Of a stretch of 64,000 nucleotides of DNA, positions 1 through 12,761 are shown one piece after another; the first letter of the stretch is position 1; each line of letters begins with the position of its first letter. Both the position numbers and the translations under genes were made by a program. The stretch comes from Chondrosia reniformis. Lineage: Eukaryota; Porifera; Demospongiae; Chondrillida; Chondrillidae. Under the pieces are notes generated by a model that was not told where the DNA came from, ran no database searches, and worked only from the letters and a program-made list of their open reading frames with translations. The stretch is taken from assembly GCA_947172415.1 (NCBI GenBank), contig OX359201.1, positions 5,754,501-5,818,500 on the forward strand, written 5' to 3'.

Positions 1-356
1 ATGATAATAAAAATTGATTCATTGTTTCATGTGACCTGCATGTGATGATCAAGGATACACTGTTACAGGCACACTATCATCTCTATTTCTAACTTCATTC
101 TTGAATATTCTTATTTATATGTACATACTTGAAATATAGCTAGTTTCAGCTATACCACAGAAGGAAGAGGACATGTGGACAGATTCCTTTAGCCTTGGAA
201 AAGAGATAACCATTCTTATTAGTTATTAGTCCCAAGTTGGATGAATACAGACAACTTGTTGCCATATTTACTAAATTTGCTTTTATCACCTTATCACCCT
301 TCTTTCATATTTCTTATATATTTATATGATTAAGCAAGAGTTAATTAATTATCTAC

Positions 357-1702
357 CTTATGACATTAGTGCTGTCATATTGCCCTCCTATACCAACTTC
401 TAGTACAGAGACATCAACCTACACGAATTACACAAGAAGTGGTGCTAGCTAGGGTATTCACATAGCTAAAAATACAACTGGACCTTTTTAACAATATACA
501 AGTTATGAGAACAAAATGAAGTAATAGGAGGGTCTGGCTCTGTGAGACTTTGCCTTTAGGTGTTCTTCTTCAGATACACTCACTTTTTCTTCGATGAAAA
601 CATGCATTGCCATTATTGTTAAAAATGCGAAATAGCCCGGCATTTCATCACTCTGTTGCAACTACACATTATGAAACGATCACATGTACCACAATAAAAG
701 TTGCCAACATTTGCAAAACAATCTACATGTAATTTACCTGTGAAGTTTTAAGCTTCTCATACACAGTCCAGAAGTGTTTCACAAAGAGGTCTTTAGCTAA
801 AGGCCTTCCATTTAATCTGATCCTCTCCCTGACCTCCACAAGGTGAGGTGACCTACAGATTAAGAGACAGTCCCTCTCTTGAGGCTTGAGAGGAAGGAGT
901 CTTGCACGTACACAGAATGGAATACGAAAGTTGGTTTTTATTTACATTCAGCTAAAGACTGAACTAACGTAAAGAGTCCGGTTTTCAGATTATTATGTCT
1001 CAAAATGCTCTCACAAATTGCACAAATTGATCCCTATAAATAGAGAGCAATATAAAGCACATCCGAAAATACAGACACAGTCACATGATAATAAAACTTC
1101 ACAACTTCACAAGGTGTTCATGTTGACAAGAGACAATCTTGTAAAAATAACCATTTTACATAAAACACCTCAGCCATTGAGTTACATTGGAGAACAAGAT
1201 AGTAGACATTTCAACAAATCGTGTACACATCACTAAATGTGCAACCCCACCTTTCCCTTTGTACCAGTGATGTGTACTATCGACAACCTGTTGACATCTT
1301 CATGCTATTTGGAGAGAAATAAATGCACAAAAGTGGTGAATTCAGTATGGAGTGAGGGATTAAAGGCCTATTTCATATAACATTCATATCAATGTGACAA
1401 TCAAATATTTGTGAACTGGAAAGCGCATATATATACACATAAGTACAATAATTGCAGATTATAATTTACTGTTATTCCTGCACGTTTTAAGAATGAGTCG
1501 AGTTTTTCGCGGCGCCCTGTCGGATGAGCGTCAGCTCTAGACCTAACATCGGGGTTGGATTGCAGACTGTTTAGGGTCTTTATGCTTTCCTATTGGAAAA
1601 AGAGACGCGTAACAGTACGCATAGGGCCATAGAGCGCCATTCCAGACTTACTTCATAACGATGATTCGCTTGTGAACCAGACATGGCGTTGTAGGACGCC
1701 AT
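357..1702 (-). CDS. FPGS: Folylpolyglutamate synthase, N-terminal half (partial)
   Basis: FPGS adds glutamates to folates in cytosol and mitochondria, which retains them in the cell. Seven exons read on the minus strand: 1702-1652, 1589-1470, 1304-1251, 1033-969, 852-738, 652-584, 418-357. All phases join, giving about 178 residues. The family signatures are in order: ESIKTLNSLQSN near the start, the ATP-binding loop HITGTKGK followed by GS (split by an intron), CESILRHNNLKTGLF, SPHLVEVRERIRLNG, MPGYFAFLTIMAMHVF, and VLEVGIGGQYDSTNVI. The start ATG at 1702 gives MASYNAMSGSQ and then the conserved region. No clear presequence is visible, so an upstream mitochondrial start could exist. The last visible exon ends in phase 2 and I found no following exon in positions 1-356, so the C-terminal half lies outside the window. 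Identification is confident; the exact start is less so. Confidence 0.9.
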
Positions 1703-1987
1703 ACGCCTTACCGTGATACCGTATATCTGATACAAGGTCTTCGGATGAAACATATATTCAGCAGATGGGAATCAAATTATGATTATTCCAAGTTCCGATC
1801 CCAAAATTCACTTCCGAAGCCGAACAATTTCAAATTAAATCGGAAGTCCATAACATGACAACATTATTAACTAAAAATGGCTGCTTTGAAGAGAAGGACG
1901 CCCAGTCGGAGCGGGGGCTAAGCTTGCAACTTACACCATTTGATATTTATCAGTTTGTGAAAGCGACATCTTACTTATTTAATAACA
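1703..1987. promoter_or_regulatory. Bidirectional promoter, FPGS / DENND1
   Basis: The start codons of FPGS (minus) and DENND1 (plus) are 285 bp apart with no room for separate distant promoters. I see no convincing TATA box. Shared regulation is inferred from spacing. Confidence 0.5.
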
Positions 1988-4543
1988 ATGTTAGAATCGA
2001 CAAGACTAAGGTAAGAGAAAACTAAGCACACTTAGACTACGCCAGCGCTGATCTTTGATTAACATCCACCTGTCCAACTCATAGACCTAATCCCACGAAT
2101 GTCTTTGAAGTGTTTGTGATTGTAAAGTTACCTTCAGACGGCGGAGGTGAGCTATACCATGGCTTAGTTTAACCAGTAATATTTGTAACGTCCGTTTTGT
2201 AAAAGCTGATGTAGTTGCTTATTTCGGTCGAAATTTATCAGTTAATTTGTGCTTATCTAGACGTGGAAATGGAGACGGTCTACCCGAAGGAGTACGAATG
2301 GGATGCTGACACGAAGAAAAATTTTCCCAAATTCTGTTTTCCTTGTAAAAACTATAATCCGTAAGTATGATTGAGTATGTGTGTTTATTAGCTGTTTTCA
2401 TCCTTTGACGAGGTAGCAAACCTTAATTCGGTGGTGTCATGTGATTGTCACATGACTATGGACCTAGTGAGGAGTAAATGGTGTCTTCTGGTTGGTTTAT
2501 TATGTATATGCGGTACATTTTCAATTACTCTAGACGATTAAGCAATATTTCTTAATTAGCATTAATTCTTATCATTATTGTGTTTTTCCTATGTGATAAT
2601 TCCCATAGATACCGTATTATCTCTAATATTAGCCCGGGGCTTGTATTTTTTCTAACCCCTCTGAACCCGGGCTTTTATTGGAGACTGGTTTTATATAAGG
2701 TATGGTACAAATTGTAATGACCTATTTAAGCAGTAAGAAGGCCTGCTATATGTACGTACATGTGAGCCAAGGATTTACAAAATACTAAAAAAGGTAAATA
2801 TTCCCAGGTTCACTGATGAAGGGTGGAACTCCCATAAAATGCTGTCTGTACCATTGGAGAAATAGTAGGAGAAAACTTTTGTATTCTCATCCAAAACTCT
2901 CACTGGTTTAGTTCCCTATAGGCATTTTACACTAAAATTGATGTTACATAATATACCCACAGCTAGAACACAGAGAGCATAATCACTTAGCTATAAAATG
3001 GAGGTTCATTTCCTGATATAGATTATTGGTTATTACACACTGCTACAGAGAGCCGACTATCAATTTATTTATAGTATAGTTTTAGTGATAAGTATTAAGC
3101 AAGTCAGGCTTTTCTGGCTGTTCATAATCCTCTTCTGATTTCCATAATAACACGTACCTTTTTGTCAAATGTAAGAGGTTGCTACATGTGAGAGTGAGCT
3201 ACGTACCTACAGCTAACATGATACAGACATAGTTATGTTGCCATAGCAACAGAGTACCCAAAGCTTGAGTGCCTCCTGGTCCCAGCTTCATGGACTAGAA
3301 GAGCAATTCTTCTCTCCATGTCAAGCGACTATCATGTGACCAGCAGGTTATTTACCTTTGGCATATCAAGCATGAGAAGTCATGAAGTGTGACATTTCAA
3401 CGCTCTCTGTGGAAATGTTTTCATGACATCCAACAGAATTGAATCACATGAATAGCCCTAGCCACACACTAGTGCTTTACATGAAGGGGAGTAGTAAGGA
3501 GAAATTGATTCCTTCTTCTATTCTCCCCTCTTCTCTTCTGTTCTCCCCTTCTTCTGTTCTCCCCTCTTCTGTTCTCCCCTCTTCTGTTCTCCCCTCTTCT
3601 GTTCTCCCCTCCTCTCTTCTGCTCTCCCCTCCTCTGCTCTCCCCTCTTCTGTTCTCCCCTCTTCTATTCTCCCTTCTTCTGTTCTCCCCTCTTCTATTCT
3701 CCCTTCTTCTATTCTCCCCTCTTCTCTTCTGTTCTCCCCTCTTCTGTTCTCCCCTCTTCTGTTCTTCCCTCTTCTCTTCTGCTCTCCCCTCTTCTGTTCT
3801 CCCTTCTTCTGTTCTCCCCTCTTCTGTTCTCCCCTCTTCTGTTCTCCCCTCTTCTGTTCTCCCCTCCTCTCCTCTGCTCTCCCCTCTTCTGTTCTCCCCT
3901 CTTCTATTCTCCCTTCTTCTGTTCTCCCCTCTTCTGTTCTCCCCTCTTCTGTTCTCCCCTCCTCTCTTCTGCTCTCCCCTCCTCTGCTCTCCCCTCTTCT
4001 GTTCTCCCCTCTTCTATTCTCCCCTCTTCTATTCTCCCCTCTTCTGTTCTCCCCTCTTCTGTTCTCCCCTCTTCTGTTCTCCCCTCTTCTGTTCTCCCCT
4101 CCTCTGCTCTTCCCTCTTCTCTTCTGCTCTCCCCTCTTCTGTTCTCCCTTCTTCTGTTCTCTCCAGTAGCCCCAGTTACTCCTTCACACTTTCATTCCAT
4201 TCCACTTGTCCTGATTCACCCTGCACAGTACATACACATACCTTTAGTATGTCACTCCAGTCAAGCTAAACAGTGTCAAAATGTAATAGCAGTGTTCTAT
4301 CTCATGTGAATGTTTACTTCATTTCTATGTAAATTCAGTGATGCATTGTAGTGCTAAACTTTCAATGATACATATTTCCTAATAATTTCATAGTAAATTA
4401 CAATATTACTAGTGAAGAATGTTTATATGTCAGTTTCCTTAATGAAGATTGATGAAAAGAGAAATTGAAGTGTCTTAAAACTTGCTTAATCGTCATGTGG
4501 AACCATGTAATGCGTACGTATGTCTCTTCCAGCCTTATCATCC

Positions 4544-4617
<74 letters not shown>

Positions 4618-7600
4618 ATGCATCTGGGTGGCCCAGTGGAGAAGAAGGAAAAACTCTTGTATCCTCATCCAAAGCTCTCACTAGATTTAGTTCCCTATAG
4701 GCCATTTACTCTAAAGTAGATGTACAGTAGTAAAGTAGCAAGTAAGAAAATGGTATGTTTCCATATATGTACATACTTTAACTGTTACCTCTTAACAGAA
4801 AGATATAGTAAAATTATTAAGTATTCATGATATATGGCAAAATTATTAAGTATTCATGATATATGGCAACTTTCAAATTCATCCTTTAAACTGAAAATGT
4901 ATACAACAGTATTTTACAAGTATGGAGATAACCCTTTAATTAGATCATGTATATCCGGGGGGGTGTCAGGTACATATGATAATATATGTAATATGTATAG
5001 TAAGCCATGTGTCACATGATTAAGGTAAGATAAGAAATCTGGTGTTGCATGAGTCTTGTTTGCATAGAATGTTGATGTTAAATTCCTCTTCCTTACTTGG
5101 ACATATAGTCATTATATATGCACTTGTGGATATAATGTCATTGATACCAATAAACACTTTCTCTATTGCAGAACCATCGATCATTATCATCATATGATCA
5201 CTAGATTACTAGATTGAACTGATGGTATTCTAAGCTTTAGGATTGACTTTACGTCTTAACACAACATATTATGAAAGCATTACTACATAGAGCTGATTTT
5301 ACCCCTCCTCCCTAGACTTTGGGAACCCCCTAAACTGCTTCGACACCCTCATACCATTGCCCCCCCTTCATTTAGAAAATTTTCATTCCCCCCAACTTTT
5401 GCCTGCTGATTAGATATAATAAAATATTTAATTTTGAATGGAATCCTGATTGACAACTGAAATCATTTTGTCGGGTTGATATTATGGCACTTTGATGAAG
5501 TCCAAACAATCCATGCAATGCAAAATGTAGCCAGTGCATGACTTACTTAATCCCCGCAATAGACCTATATAGGTTTGATGATATAAGTTATATTTATGTC
5601 ATATAAAAGAGAAATTTATTTGTTTTGTATCTAAACACAGGTTATTTTTGTTTGTATATAAAGTAGATTGTTTTTATTATTGTTTTGTATATAAAACAGA
5701 TTATGTTTCTCCTTTGTGTAGAATTATTGCACAACACTTCTCTTTTGTGCTGACAGACATGGAGAGCAAGTACCGGTTTGGTCACTGTCTCTTTCCAGCC
5801 CATGCTAATGTCTGCTACTGTTTTTTCAGCCATCTTCCTTGGCATGATTTCTTCTATGGAATCCTGGATAAAGTGGAAATGTTGATTACTTTAAAGAGAG
5901 TAAGAACCAGTTTGTCTAGTGTTTTTACAAATAAATTTATAATTTGTAATTGAATCTGTACGATGATATACGTACGTACTGTAGCTAGAAATAGAAAAGT
6001 AGTTAATGAATTAATTTGCATACCAGTAACCTTACGATAATTTGTCTACTTAGTGTAGTTTTAACGTACATATGTTCCGTTGTAGTTTTGACTAGCAACT
6101 CATGCACATAAATTTATAATTTGTAATTGAATCTGTACAAGGATATACGTAGTACATATATACGTATATATAGTGACAAGTTCCTACAAGACTTGAGCAT
6201 TGAGAAAACCTTGTGCTATCACAATCCACGTGTAGCATCACCAGCTATTGTTGCTATACTAGTTTGTCGGTGCATTTAGCAAATTGCGTTTGCCCTTTAG
6301 AGTGTGTCGAACAGAGACAGGTGTTTGATCTTACAAAGTTATGGACTTTTCTGTCTTTACTATAGGATGGTCTGGTTCAGTCCATTCTAAAGCATTCGTA
6401 TGAGCACGGGGCATGCCAGACATGGTACAAGGGGGGGGAAACCAGAGTCACAATCTCTCCGTCACCCTCCGAGGTATGTACGTACATATGTTACGTTGTC
6501 TTGAACTGCATTCATTATACAGTAACTTTTAGGTTGGTTGTTCAGACCGGACGTTGCAATCGGTAATCAGTAAAAAGGTTATCGTTGCCGACCCAAAAAG
6601 TACTGTAGTGATGTGTGTATACACTGCTTAAAAGGTTTCATTTAGAAAATATTACAAAGGGAAGGGGGAAATACGATATAGATAATTTTGAGGGGCACTC
6701 CAGTTCAATGTTACTTGTTATTAAAAATGGCAATTTTTCTTTGAGGGGAGAATGCGATCTGCCAAAGAAACCCTGGCTTTTGTGTGTCCCATGTACAATC
6801 TGGTACAACTTGACCAGTATTTGATGTTGATAATACTTGTGGTTTGATTATATCTTGATTTTGCAATCACTTGAGTGGTGTCTGATATATAGGGCTGGGC
6901 TATAGAGGATATCTCCTTGAATATTCCTGACCCAACAAGGCTGCCATCTCTACCAGAGGATGTAAGTTTACAGTCACTTAGATGTTACTATCTGTCAGCT
7001 CTGATTGTAAGATAATGAATTTTCTCTCTCTCTCTCTCTCTCTCTCTCCTTCTCTTATCCTCTTGTCTTTTTATTAGCATTGTCTGAATACTTTCTACAC
7101 TAACCTCAACCACAATGTAATGTTAGCTATATTTGCCAGGTAAGTGTCACATCTTGTCCATCTTGTCATCTTGTGTCACCTCATGTTACCTCATGTCCAC
7201 CTTGTCATCTTGTATCACCTCTTGTCTATCTAGTCATCTTGTGTCACCTCTTGTCCACCTTGTGTCACCTTTTGTCCATTTTCTTGTCATTTAATGTCAT
7301 CTCACATTTAATGTTAGACCATATGTATATTAGGTGAATTGGTGAGGTTTCTTTTATTTAATTATACCGTCGTTTTGTGCCGCTCTATTTTTCTATCTGC
7401 AGTTTAATATTTGAAAGGAGAATCCTAATGACAGCAAAGAGTATGGAAGTGGTATGTATGTTATCTGCAAACAGTATTTCATAAAATGTATTTCTACAAC
7501 AAGCAAGAGTAACGTATGCATAGTGGGGGATTCTTTAGAAAATATCACAGATAGAAGTGGGGAACAAAATAGAATTTTGAGGGAATAACCTACATGTTTC

Positions 7601-10600
7601 GATGTTTGTTTATTATTAAAATAGTAATTTGACTCTCTTCAAGGAGGGGAGGTGTAAGGAGGGGAGGTGTAGGGAGGGGAGGTGTGGGGAGGGGAGGGGA
7701 GGAGGGGAGGTGTAGGGAGGGGAGGTGTAGGGAGGGGAGGTGTAGGGAGGGGAGGGGAGGAGGGGAGGTGTAGGGAGGGGAGGTGTAGGGAGGGGAGGTG
7801 TGGGGAGGGGAGGTGTAGGGAGGGGAGGTGTAGGGAGGGGAGGTGTAGGGAGGGGGATTGAAGTAAAATATTTCCAAGTGGGGCAAATGTCACTTTAAAA
7901 GGAAGCCCTGATAATGAATGTGCATAAGTGTGCTTGGAGAAGGAAGACAGTTTAAATCCTCTGTTTCCTCTCTCTAGCTGACAGGCTGTGTACAGGGTGC
8001 CTCCACCGTCCTGTATCCCTTGTACTGGCAGCACATATTCTGTCCAGTCCTGCCTCCCCACTTGATGGACTACTGTTGGTGAGTGCCCTTTCATTCAGCT
8101 TTCCTACGTACCGTTACCATGGCACACAGGTCAATATGGCCGCCGTTGACTGCTAAGAGAAATTAGAGTATACTGTTTTCCTAGAAATGTGTACCTAGAG
8201 CTTTACTGAGGATACAGTTTCATACTAACTTTTCTTCCTTTTCAAATGGACTAAAATATACATCCATGTAGATGTGTGCATGTACAGTATATATATTTTG
8301 AAAGGATCATCTTTGGACTTGTGGAGCATCTAAAGACACAGTTTTGTTGTCTCTCTTGAGCGTCAGACGTTTCGACCCTGAGGGTCTTCTTCGGCGACTG
8401 ATGTTGTTGGTCTACAGGTGTCTACTTTTATTGGCATCGGTTCCCACTCAAGAGAGACAACAAAACTGTGTCTTTAAACGCTCTAAAAGTCAAAAGATGA
8501 TCCTTTCAAAAGATAAGTTTTTGACACAGTTGGAAAAAATTATTAATCTATTAATGTATGCATGTATTCAACAGATTTATTGTCTTTCATTGCTGTAGTG
8601 CTCCAATGCCATTTCTGATAGGTGTCCACTCCTCTTTGATGGAGGTATGTATAAAACATTGAATATTGGTTCACACTCGTATATCCACATGTTATAACTA
8701 CCACATACATATATATACCCATATGACAATGTATGGCATGTGATTTGCATGTGATTTATTCCAGTTTGAATACCATAACTATTTGTTAGCGTGTCTTGCA
8801 AAATAATAGGTACAGTACTAAATGCATGTTCTATAGTATAATTCACACTTGTTATCTCCTAGTTATAGGATATAGATAGAATAGTTAATAAATTGTGCAA
8901 GTTTAATTTTGTTCTATAGCAAGCTAAAAAGATGCCGCTGGGGGACATAGTCATTGTGGATATTGATGCCAACACGTTGGAATCACCATTTGATGATTTA
9001 GCAGAATTGCCTGAAGATGTCATTTCAGATGTGAAGCATGTATTAAAAAAGCAGTCATCATGTTACGGTGAAACAGTAGCCAGAGCATTTGTGATGGCAT
9101 TCATTGCAATGATCGGAGACTACAAGGAGGGATTTGCGGTGAAAACAACTGAAATTGAAATAAATGTCAGTTTCGTTCTCAATAAACTTATTAGCGGATA
9201 TGGCCAATGTCTTCTTATTTTGATAATATTAAAAATGGCATGTATTTATATAGTATCAATAATGATTTATTATGATTTATTTCTATCCAGGGTAAAGTTG
9301 AAAGGAAGAAAGAATTTGTTTTTGATCCTGATTCGTACGTTCCCTATTGATTGGTTCCTTTGAACTTCAAATATCATTATCCTGTCATTCCTCTCAGATT
9401 TAAACGAGCCAGGCCGGATATGGCCAATGTCCTGGATCACCTTCCACACTTTCAACACTTTCAGCAGTTTGTGAATGCCAGATTAACTAGAGCCAACAGC
9501 AACTCAGCGACTGTGTACCGAGATCTCTTTGATAAGGAAATGATGAAAATGGCCGCTGATGGTTTGTCATCATTGTCTTACTGATAACCAATACATAAAC
9601 TACATGCTTAATAGGACTTAAGTCTCCCAACCAAGATCAGACTTTGGTCACTTGGTTGGTCAGACATAATACAGTATCTCCCAGTGATTATTTCTGTCAC
9701 ATCATAGCCTTTGTATTGGCCTAGTGCAATTTGCTTCCTTTCATCAACTACATACTATTTCTCTGGTGATCAGCTGGTTCAAAATTTGCTTATGGAGATT
9801 ATGTACTTGTTAATTATCATACTCTGTAGAGTTACAAGTTCAGTTCAAGTATTAAATTTCATAGATAAAGGAACAATTCACTTCTAATTATGACGTGGAA
9901 GCCAAATTATACTGATATTTTACATATGTATCACTGTAATGGTTGATATTATAGCTTTCAATTCCTTTAATTTTCATTTTGATAAAGTAAATTTTTGATT
10001 TATGTAGATAAATATTGTCTTTTTCCCTCTTCCTATGCAATTTAGAACATAAAAGAGATATTAGGGCTGGACTGAAACACAACACTCAAAAACTAAAGGA
10101 AATTCTCCGTAAAGAGGTACATGCTGTATTTACTGTTCAGTGCTACATATGTCATTTCTGTTCCTAATATACTATGCTGAAATAGAGGATGTATTGTGAC
10201 AATTCCATGTAATCATTGAACATTAACACAGAGTAAAAAAAAATAGAATTGATAAATTTGCAAGAAAATATTCTAAGACACCATTTTCTTACATGCTACA
10301 TCTTCTTTAGAATAAGGACCTATACTGAGAACTCTGGATGACATGCTCCTTAAAACAGATGATTTATCTAGTGATGGTTTGCTTTTTTTTCCCTTTGAGG
10401 TGAAAAAACTCCAGAGAGATCCCAATTTTGCCCCCCTAGAAGACACTGGGAATGAGGAAAAGATTGGTTCATTGCGACATGACAGAATGACACTTGAACT
10501 AGAAGCTCAAATAGTCAGAGCAAAAGTTAGCATACGTTTCATTGCATTTTAACAGTCTAATGTGGTCAGCTTGGGGCCAGCTGAACTTGGCCTTATTAGA

Positions 10601-11485
10601 GAGGTGGCTGTATTCTAGTACGACCCATTATATATATGATTCTTGCAGGGACTCTAAAACCAACCATAATTCGGAGGTGACTGCTAACACAGGTTTTACT
10701 ACTTACTACTGTTTTCTTTTGTCTTGTAATCCCTTTGCTCTTCTGTGGAATAGATGAAACCTCGTGGAGCTCCACCAGTGGTCCCCAAACCCTATGCCAA
10801 ATACAAGGAAGAGAAAACCATTGCGACAACGGGGAAAGATGGTGCCACTGAAGAGCTACTGATCCCAATCACTCCTACCAAGGAATACAAACCCATGAAT
10901 CTTGTGGCAGAAGACTCTCATTCTACCTATTCTACATCCTCTTCATCTTCAACTGTGTCTAGCAAAGAAGATGAGGTGCCGTCACTGCCAGCTCCTATTC
11001 CTCCTCCACGACCTCACAGGAAGAAGAAGAGTCCGAATGCAACACCTACCAATGATTCCCTATCTTTTGCTAATCCCGGGGCTTTCATTAGCACAACCTC
11101 TGTAGATGACAAATTACAGAAAAGAGAATCACTTGATTTTTCCTCATCGATTGCAGCAGCTTTGGCTGACATAGATCCATCCATCGCAGTGACCCTAAAA
11201 AGTAAACCATGGAAAGACGACGATCTTCCAGATTTTGTTAAACTGCCTCCCCCGCTGGAACCGGAGAGGAGTACTCCCAGTCCCACCTCACATGACTCAA
11301 ATACTAACAACATCGCTACCACTCCAGAGAGGACACGATGTAATGCCATGTCTAGCCAGGAGAGTCCCAAATTTGCTCACACAAAGCCAGCCTTTATACC
11401 TGAGCAGGACAAGAAGGAAAGCAATGATTCTGATATATTTTCAGACCTTCTGGACTTCCATTCTACCTGGAACCAGACACTGTAA
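1988..11485 (+). CDS. DENND1: DENN domain-containing protein 1 (connecdenn), Rab35 GEF
   Basis: Connecdenns are guanine exchange factors for Rab35 on clathrin-coated and endosomal membranes. Sixteen exons: 1988-2010, 2085-2146, 2261-2360, 5722-5899, 6366-6473, 6893-6961, 7078-7139, 7403-7451, 7978-8078, 8599-8644, 8920-9165, 9291-9334, 9398-9561, 10046-10116, 10400-10525, 10754-11485; 726 residues. uDENN runs from VFEVFVIVKLPSDGG through FSFVLTDMESKYRFG and LPWHDFFYGIL. Core DENN has LIFERRILMTAKSMEV, LYPLYWQHIFCPVLPPHL and CAPMPFLIGVHSSLME. dDENN has ANTLESPFDDLAELP and VARAFVMAFIAMIGDY. Family knowledge puts the C-terminal tail in contact with clathrin, AP-2 and SH3 proteins; here it is Ser/Pro-rich with PAPIPPPRPHRKKK and an acidic DIFSDLLDF. 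The exons at 10046 and 10400 form a predicted helix. Intron 3 (3.4 kb) is long and repeat-filled. The donor at 9166 (GTCAGT) is non-consensus; this hexamer also serves as a donor in the TBC gene. Confidence 0.93.
2806..2935 (-). repeat. Interspersed repeat family A, partial copy
   Basis: Contains the reverse complement of the family core: TCACTGATGAAGGGTGGAA, then ATTCTCATCCAAAACTCTCA and TTAGTTCCCTATAGGC. It lies in DENND1 intron 3. Confidence 0.75.
3511..4165. repeat. 15-bp pyrimidine minisatellite in DENND1 intron 3
   Basis: About 43 copies of a 15-mer of the form CTTCTGTTCTCCCCT, with variants (GCTCT, ATTCT) and occasional 10-bp slips. All pyrimidine apart from one position on the plus strand, so long open frames through it are artefacts. 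Confidence 0.97.
4545..4616. repeat. (AGT)n trinucleotide microsatellite
   Basis: About 24 uninterrupted AGT units in DENND1 intron 3, immediately before a copy of the interspersed repeat that starts at 4619. Confidence 0.97.
4619..4720 (-). repeat. Interspersed repeat family A, partial copy
   Basis: Reverse-orientation match to the 12080-12350 element: the segment reading GGCCCAGTGGAGAAGAAG and then CTCTCACTAGATTTAGTTCC and CCTATAGGCC. A second partial copy lies at 2806-2935 in the same intron. Confidence 0.75.
6529..6607. mobile_element. Degenerate fold-back element, family C
   Basis: Inverted halves (GGTTGGTTGTTCAGACCGG ... CCGACCCAAAAAGTACTGTA) match the better-preserved copy at 29398-29571. 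Sits in DENND1 intron 5. No coding capacity; MITE-like. Confidence 0.6.
7645..7860. repeat. 15-bp G-rich minisatellite, G-quadruplex prone
   Basis: About 14 units of AGGGGAGGTGTAGGG in DENND1 intron 8, on the sense strand. Dense runs of three or more G should fold into quadruplexes in the pre-mRNA. It has the same 15-bp period as the intron 3 array, with unrelated sequence. Confidence 0.95.
8285..8520. mobile_element. Fold-back element, family B
   Basis: Long arms (AAAGGATCATCTTT, GACACAGTTTTGTTGTCTCT) repeat inverted at the far end. The central part holds a hairpin-plus-GAAAC motif: reverse complement GAAGACCCTCAGGGTCGAAACG. No ORF. Intronic in DENND1; related copies at 22440-22700, 30225-30385, 38150-38335 and 60110-60235. 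Confidence 0.75.
9600..9745. repeat. Fragment of inverted-repeat family D
   Basis: AGGACTTAAGTCTCCCAACC, GGTCACTTGGTTGGTCAG and ATCATAGCCTTTGT match, with substitutions, the right arm and flank of the large inverted repeat at 51385-51930. Lies in DENND1 intron 13. Another fragment is at about 20700-20800. Confidence 0.55.
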
Positions 11486-12075
11486 TCCCACTGTACCATT
11501 CTTGCTCTGCTTGCCAAAGTAATACCATTGAATTACAAGTATCGATTTTTATGAGATCATAGAGCTATGTACCTGTATAAATCAAGACTGTTTTTGTGTA
11601 TAGATATTTTGTATTTCAAAACTATATATTACGTATTTATCTATTATAGACAGTTTAGCATGTTGCAAAAATTTTCAAGTTCAATTTAACAGTGTACAAC
11701 CGTGCTACTCTATATGGACTACTGTATCTTAAATTGTAGCTATAGTGTATTTGGATTGCACATTCATGAAGATATTAGTTTAGATAAGTATGCACTAAGT
11801 GATGTCAGCCAAAATAGTGCATAGCTCGACGTGAATATGTATGTAAGTATACGTATCCATGCTAAAGTCAGGCGGTCTCCCGAATTCCTGGGAATGTCTA
11901 GCATGGGCATGAAGTTGAGATTATGAAATAATGTCACCAATTTATTTCATCTTCATTCTTCATGATACTTTATACCCATTTAATGTGAAATTATATACCG
12001 TATATAGAACACTTAAATGTAAAGTCTATATAATCATGACTTAATGATATCATATATTTATCCTTAATGTTGTGC
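11486..12075. other. AT-rich DENND1 3' flank
   Basis: No further exon or ORF with support. Presumably the DENND1 3' UTR and spacer; I could not place a single clear polyadenylation signal. Confidence 0.5.
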
Positions 12076-12350
12076 ATACATGAAAAATCTAAGATACCAT
12101 TTTCCTACATGCTATATGCCTATTCTGTAAAAAGAGCCTATAGGGGAACTAAACCTAGAGAGAGCTTTAGATGAAGATACAGTAGTCTTTTCTTCCTTCT
12201 TTCATCTTCTTCTCCACTGGGTCAGACAGCCGTTTCTGGGAATTCCACCCTTCATCAGTGATCCTGGGAGTCTTTGTCTTTTTCTTTATCTTGATCTTCT
12301 GTGAATCCTTGACTCTCTTTATCTTGATCTTCTGTGAATCCTTGGCTACT
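12076..12350 (+). repeat. Interspersed repeat family A, long copy
   Basis: Reference copy for a recurrent family: head AATCTAAGATACCATTTTCC, GAGCCTATAGGGGAACTAAA, a TTCTTC tract, CTCCACTGGGTCAGACAGCC, then GAATTCCACCCTTCATCAGT and a GGGAGTCTTTGTCTTTTTC tail. About 270 bp, no ORF. Copies or fragments recur at 20560, 29200, 35010, 37790, 39770, 41060, 42750, 49045, 50570, 54405, 55260, 58385 and 63958. Non-autonomous; I cannot say whether it is a SINE or a MITE. Confidence 0.85.
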
Positions 12351-12731
12351 TAAAGGCGTCTTAAAGACAACATATATACGTATATAATGTCCTTATATAT
12401 ATAGCAGTAATAAGATAGGTTTAGTGTCTACAGAGACAAAATGTGGGAAGAAACGGGAAGAACTAGTTACAGGCCGTTTACATCAGAATTATATTACATT
12501 TTTTGTGTATACGTACATTTAAATTTTATGATTCAGGAAAGAAATTAATCATAATAATAATTACTATAGGACTTCGACGATCTTACCTCTTCAATTTTGT
12601 AGCACTTCGTCAGCCATTTTGTATCTCTTGCGAAAGTTGGTGTGAAGCTGATAATTAACGCTGACGTCATCTAAACACGTGACCGGAAGTGCCTAATAAG
12701 GAGTTTGCGCGGGAACATTTAAATGCAGCCA

Positions 12732-12761
12732 TATAAAAGATGGCGAGGTGTGAAAATATTC
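12732..12761 (+). promoter_or_regulatory. TATA box and initiator of ncRNA copy 1
   Basis: TATAAAAGAT at 12732 is followed by an initiator-like TTCAGTT at about 12760. The same pair occurs before ncRNA copy 2 (TATAAAAGAT at 61891, TTCAGTT at about 61912). The start at 12761 is inferred from this match. Confidence 0.6.

Noticed and set aside
3439-4269. 276-codon plus-strand ORF rich in Ser, Pro and Leu
   Set aside because: Translation of the 15-bp pyrimidine minisatellite in DENND1 intron 3.
4465-4719. ORFs with long Val or Ser runs
   Set aside because: Produced by the AGT microsatellite.
7590-8094. Minus-strand ORFs with Pro/Thr/Ser repeats
   Set aside because: Antisense of the G-rich 15-bp array and of a DENND1 exon.
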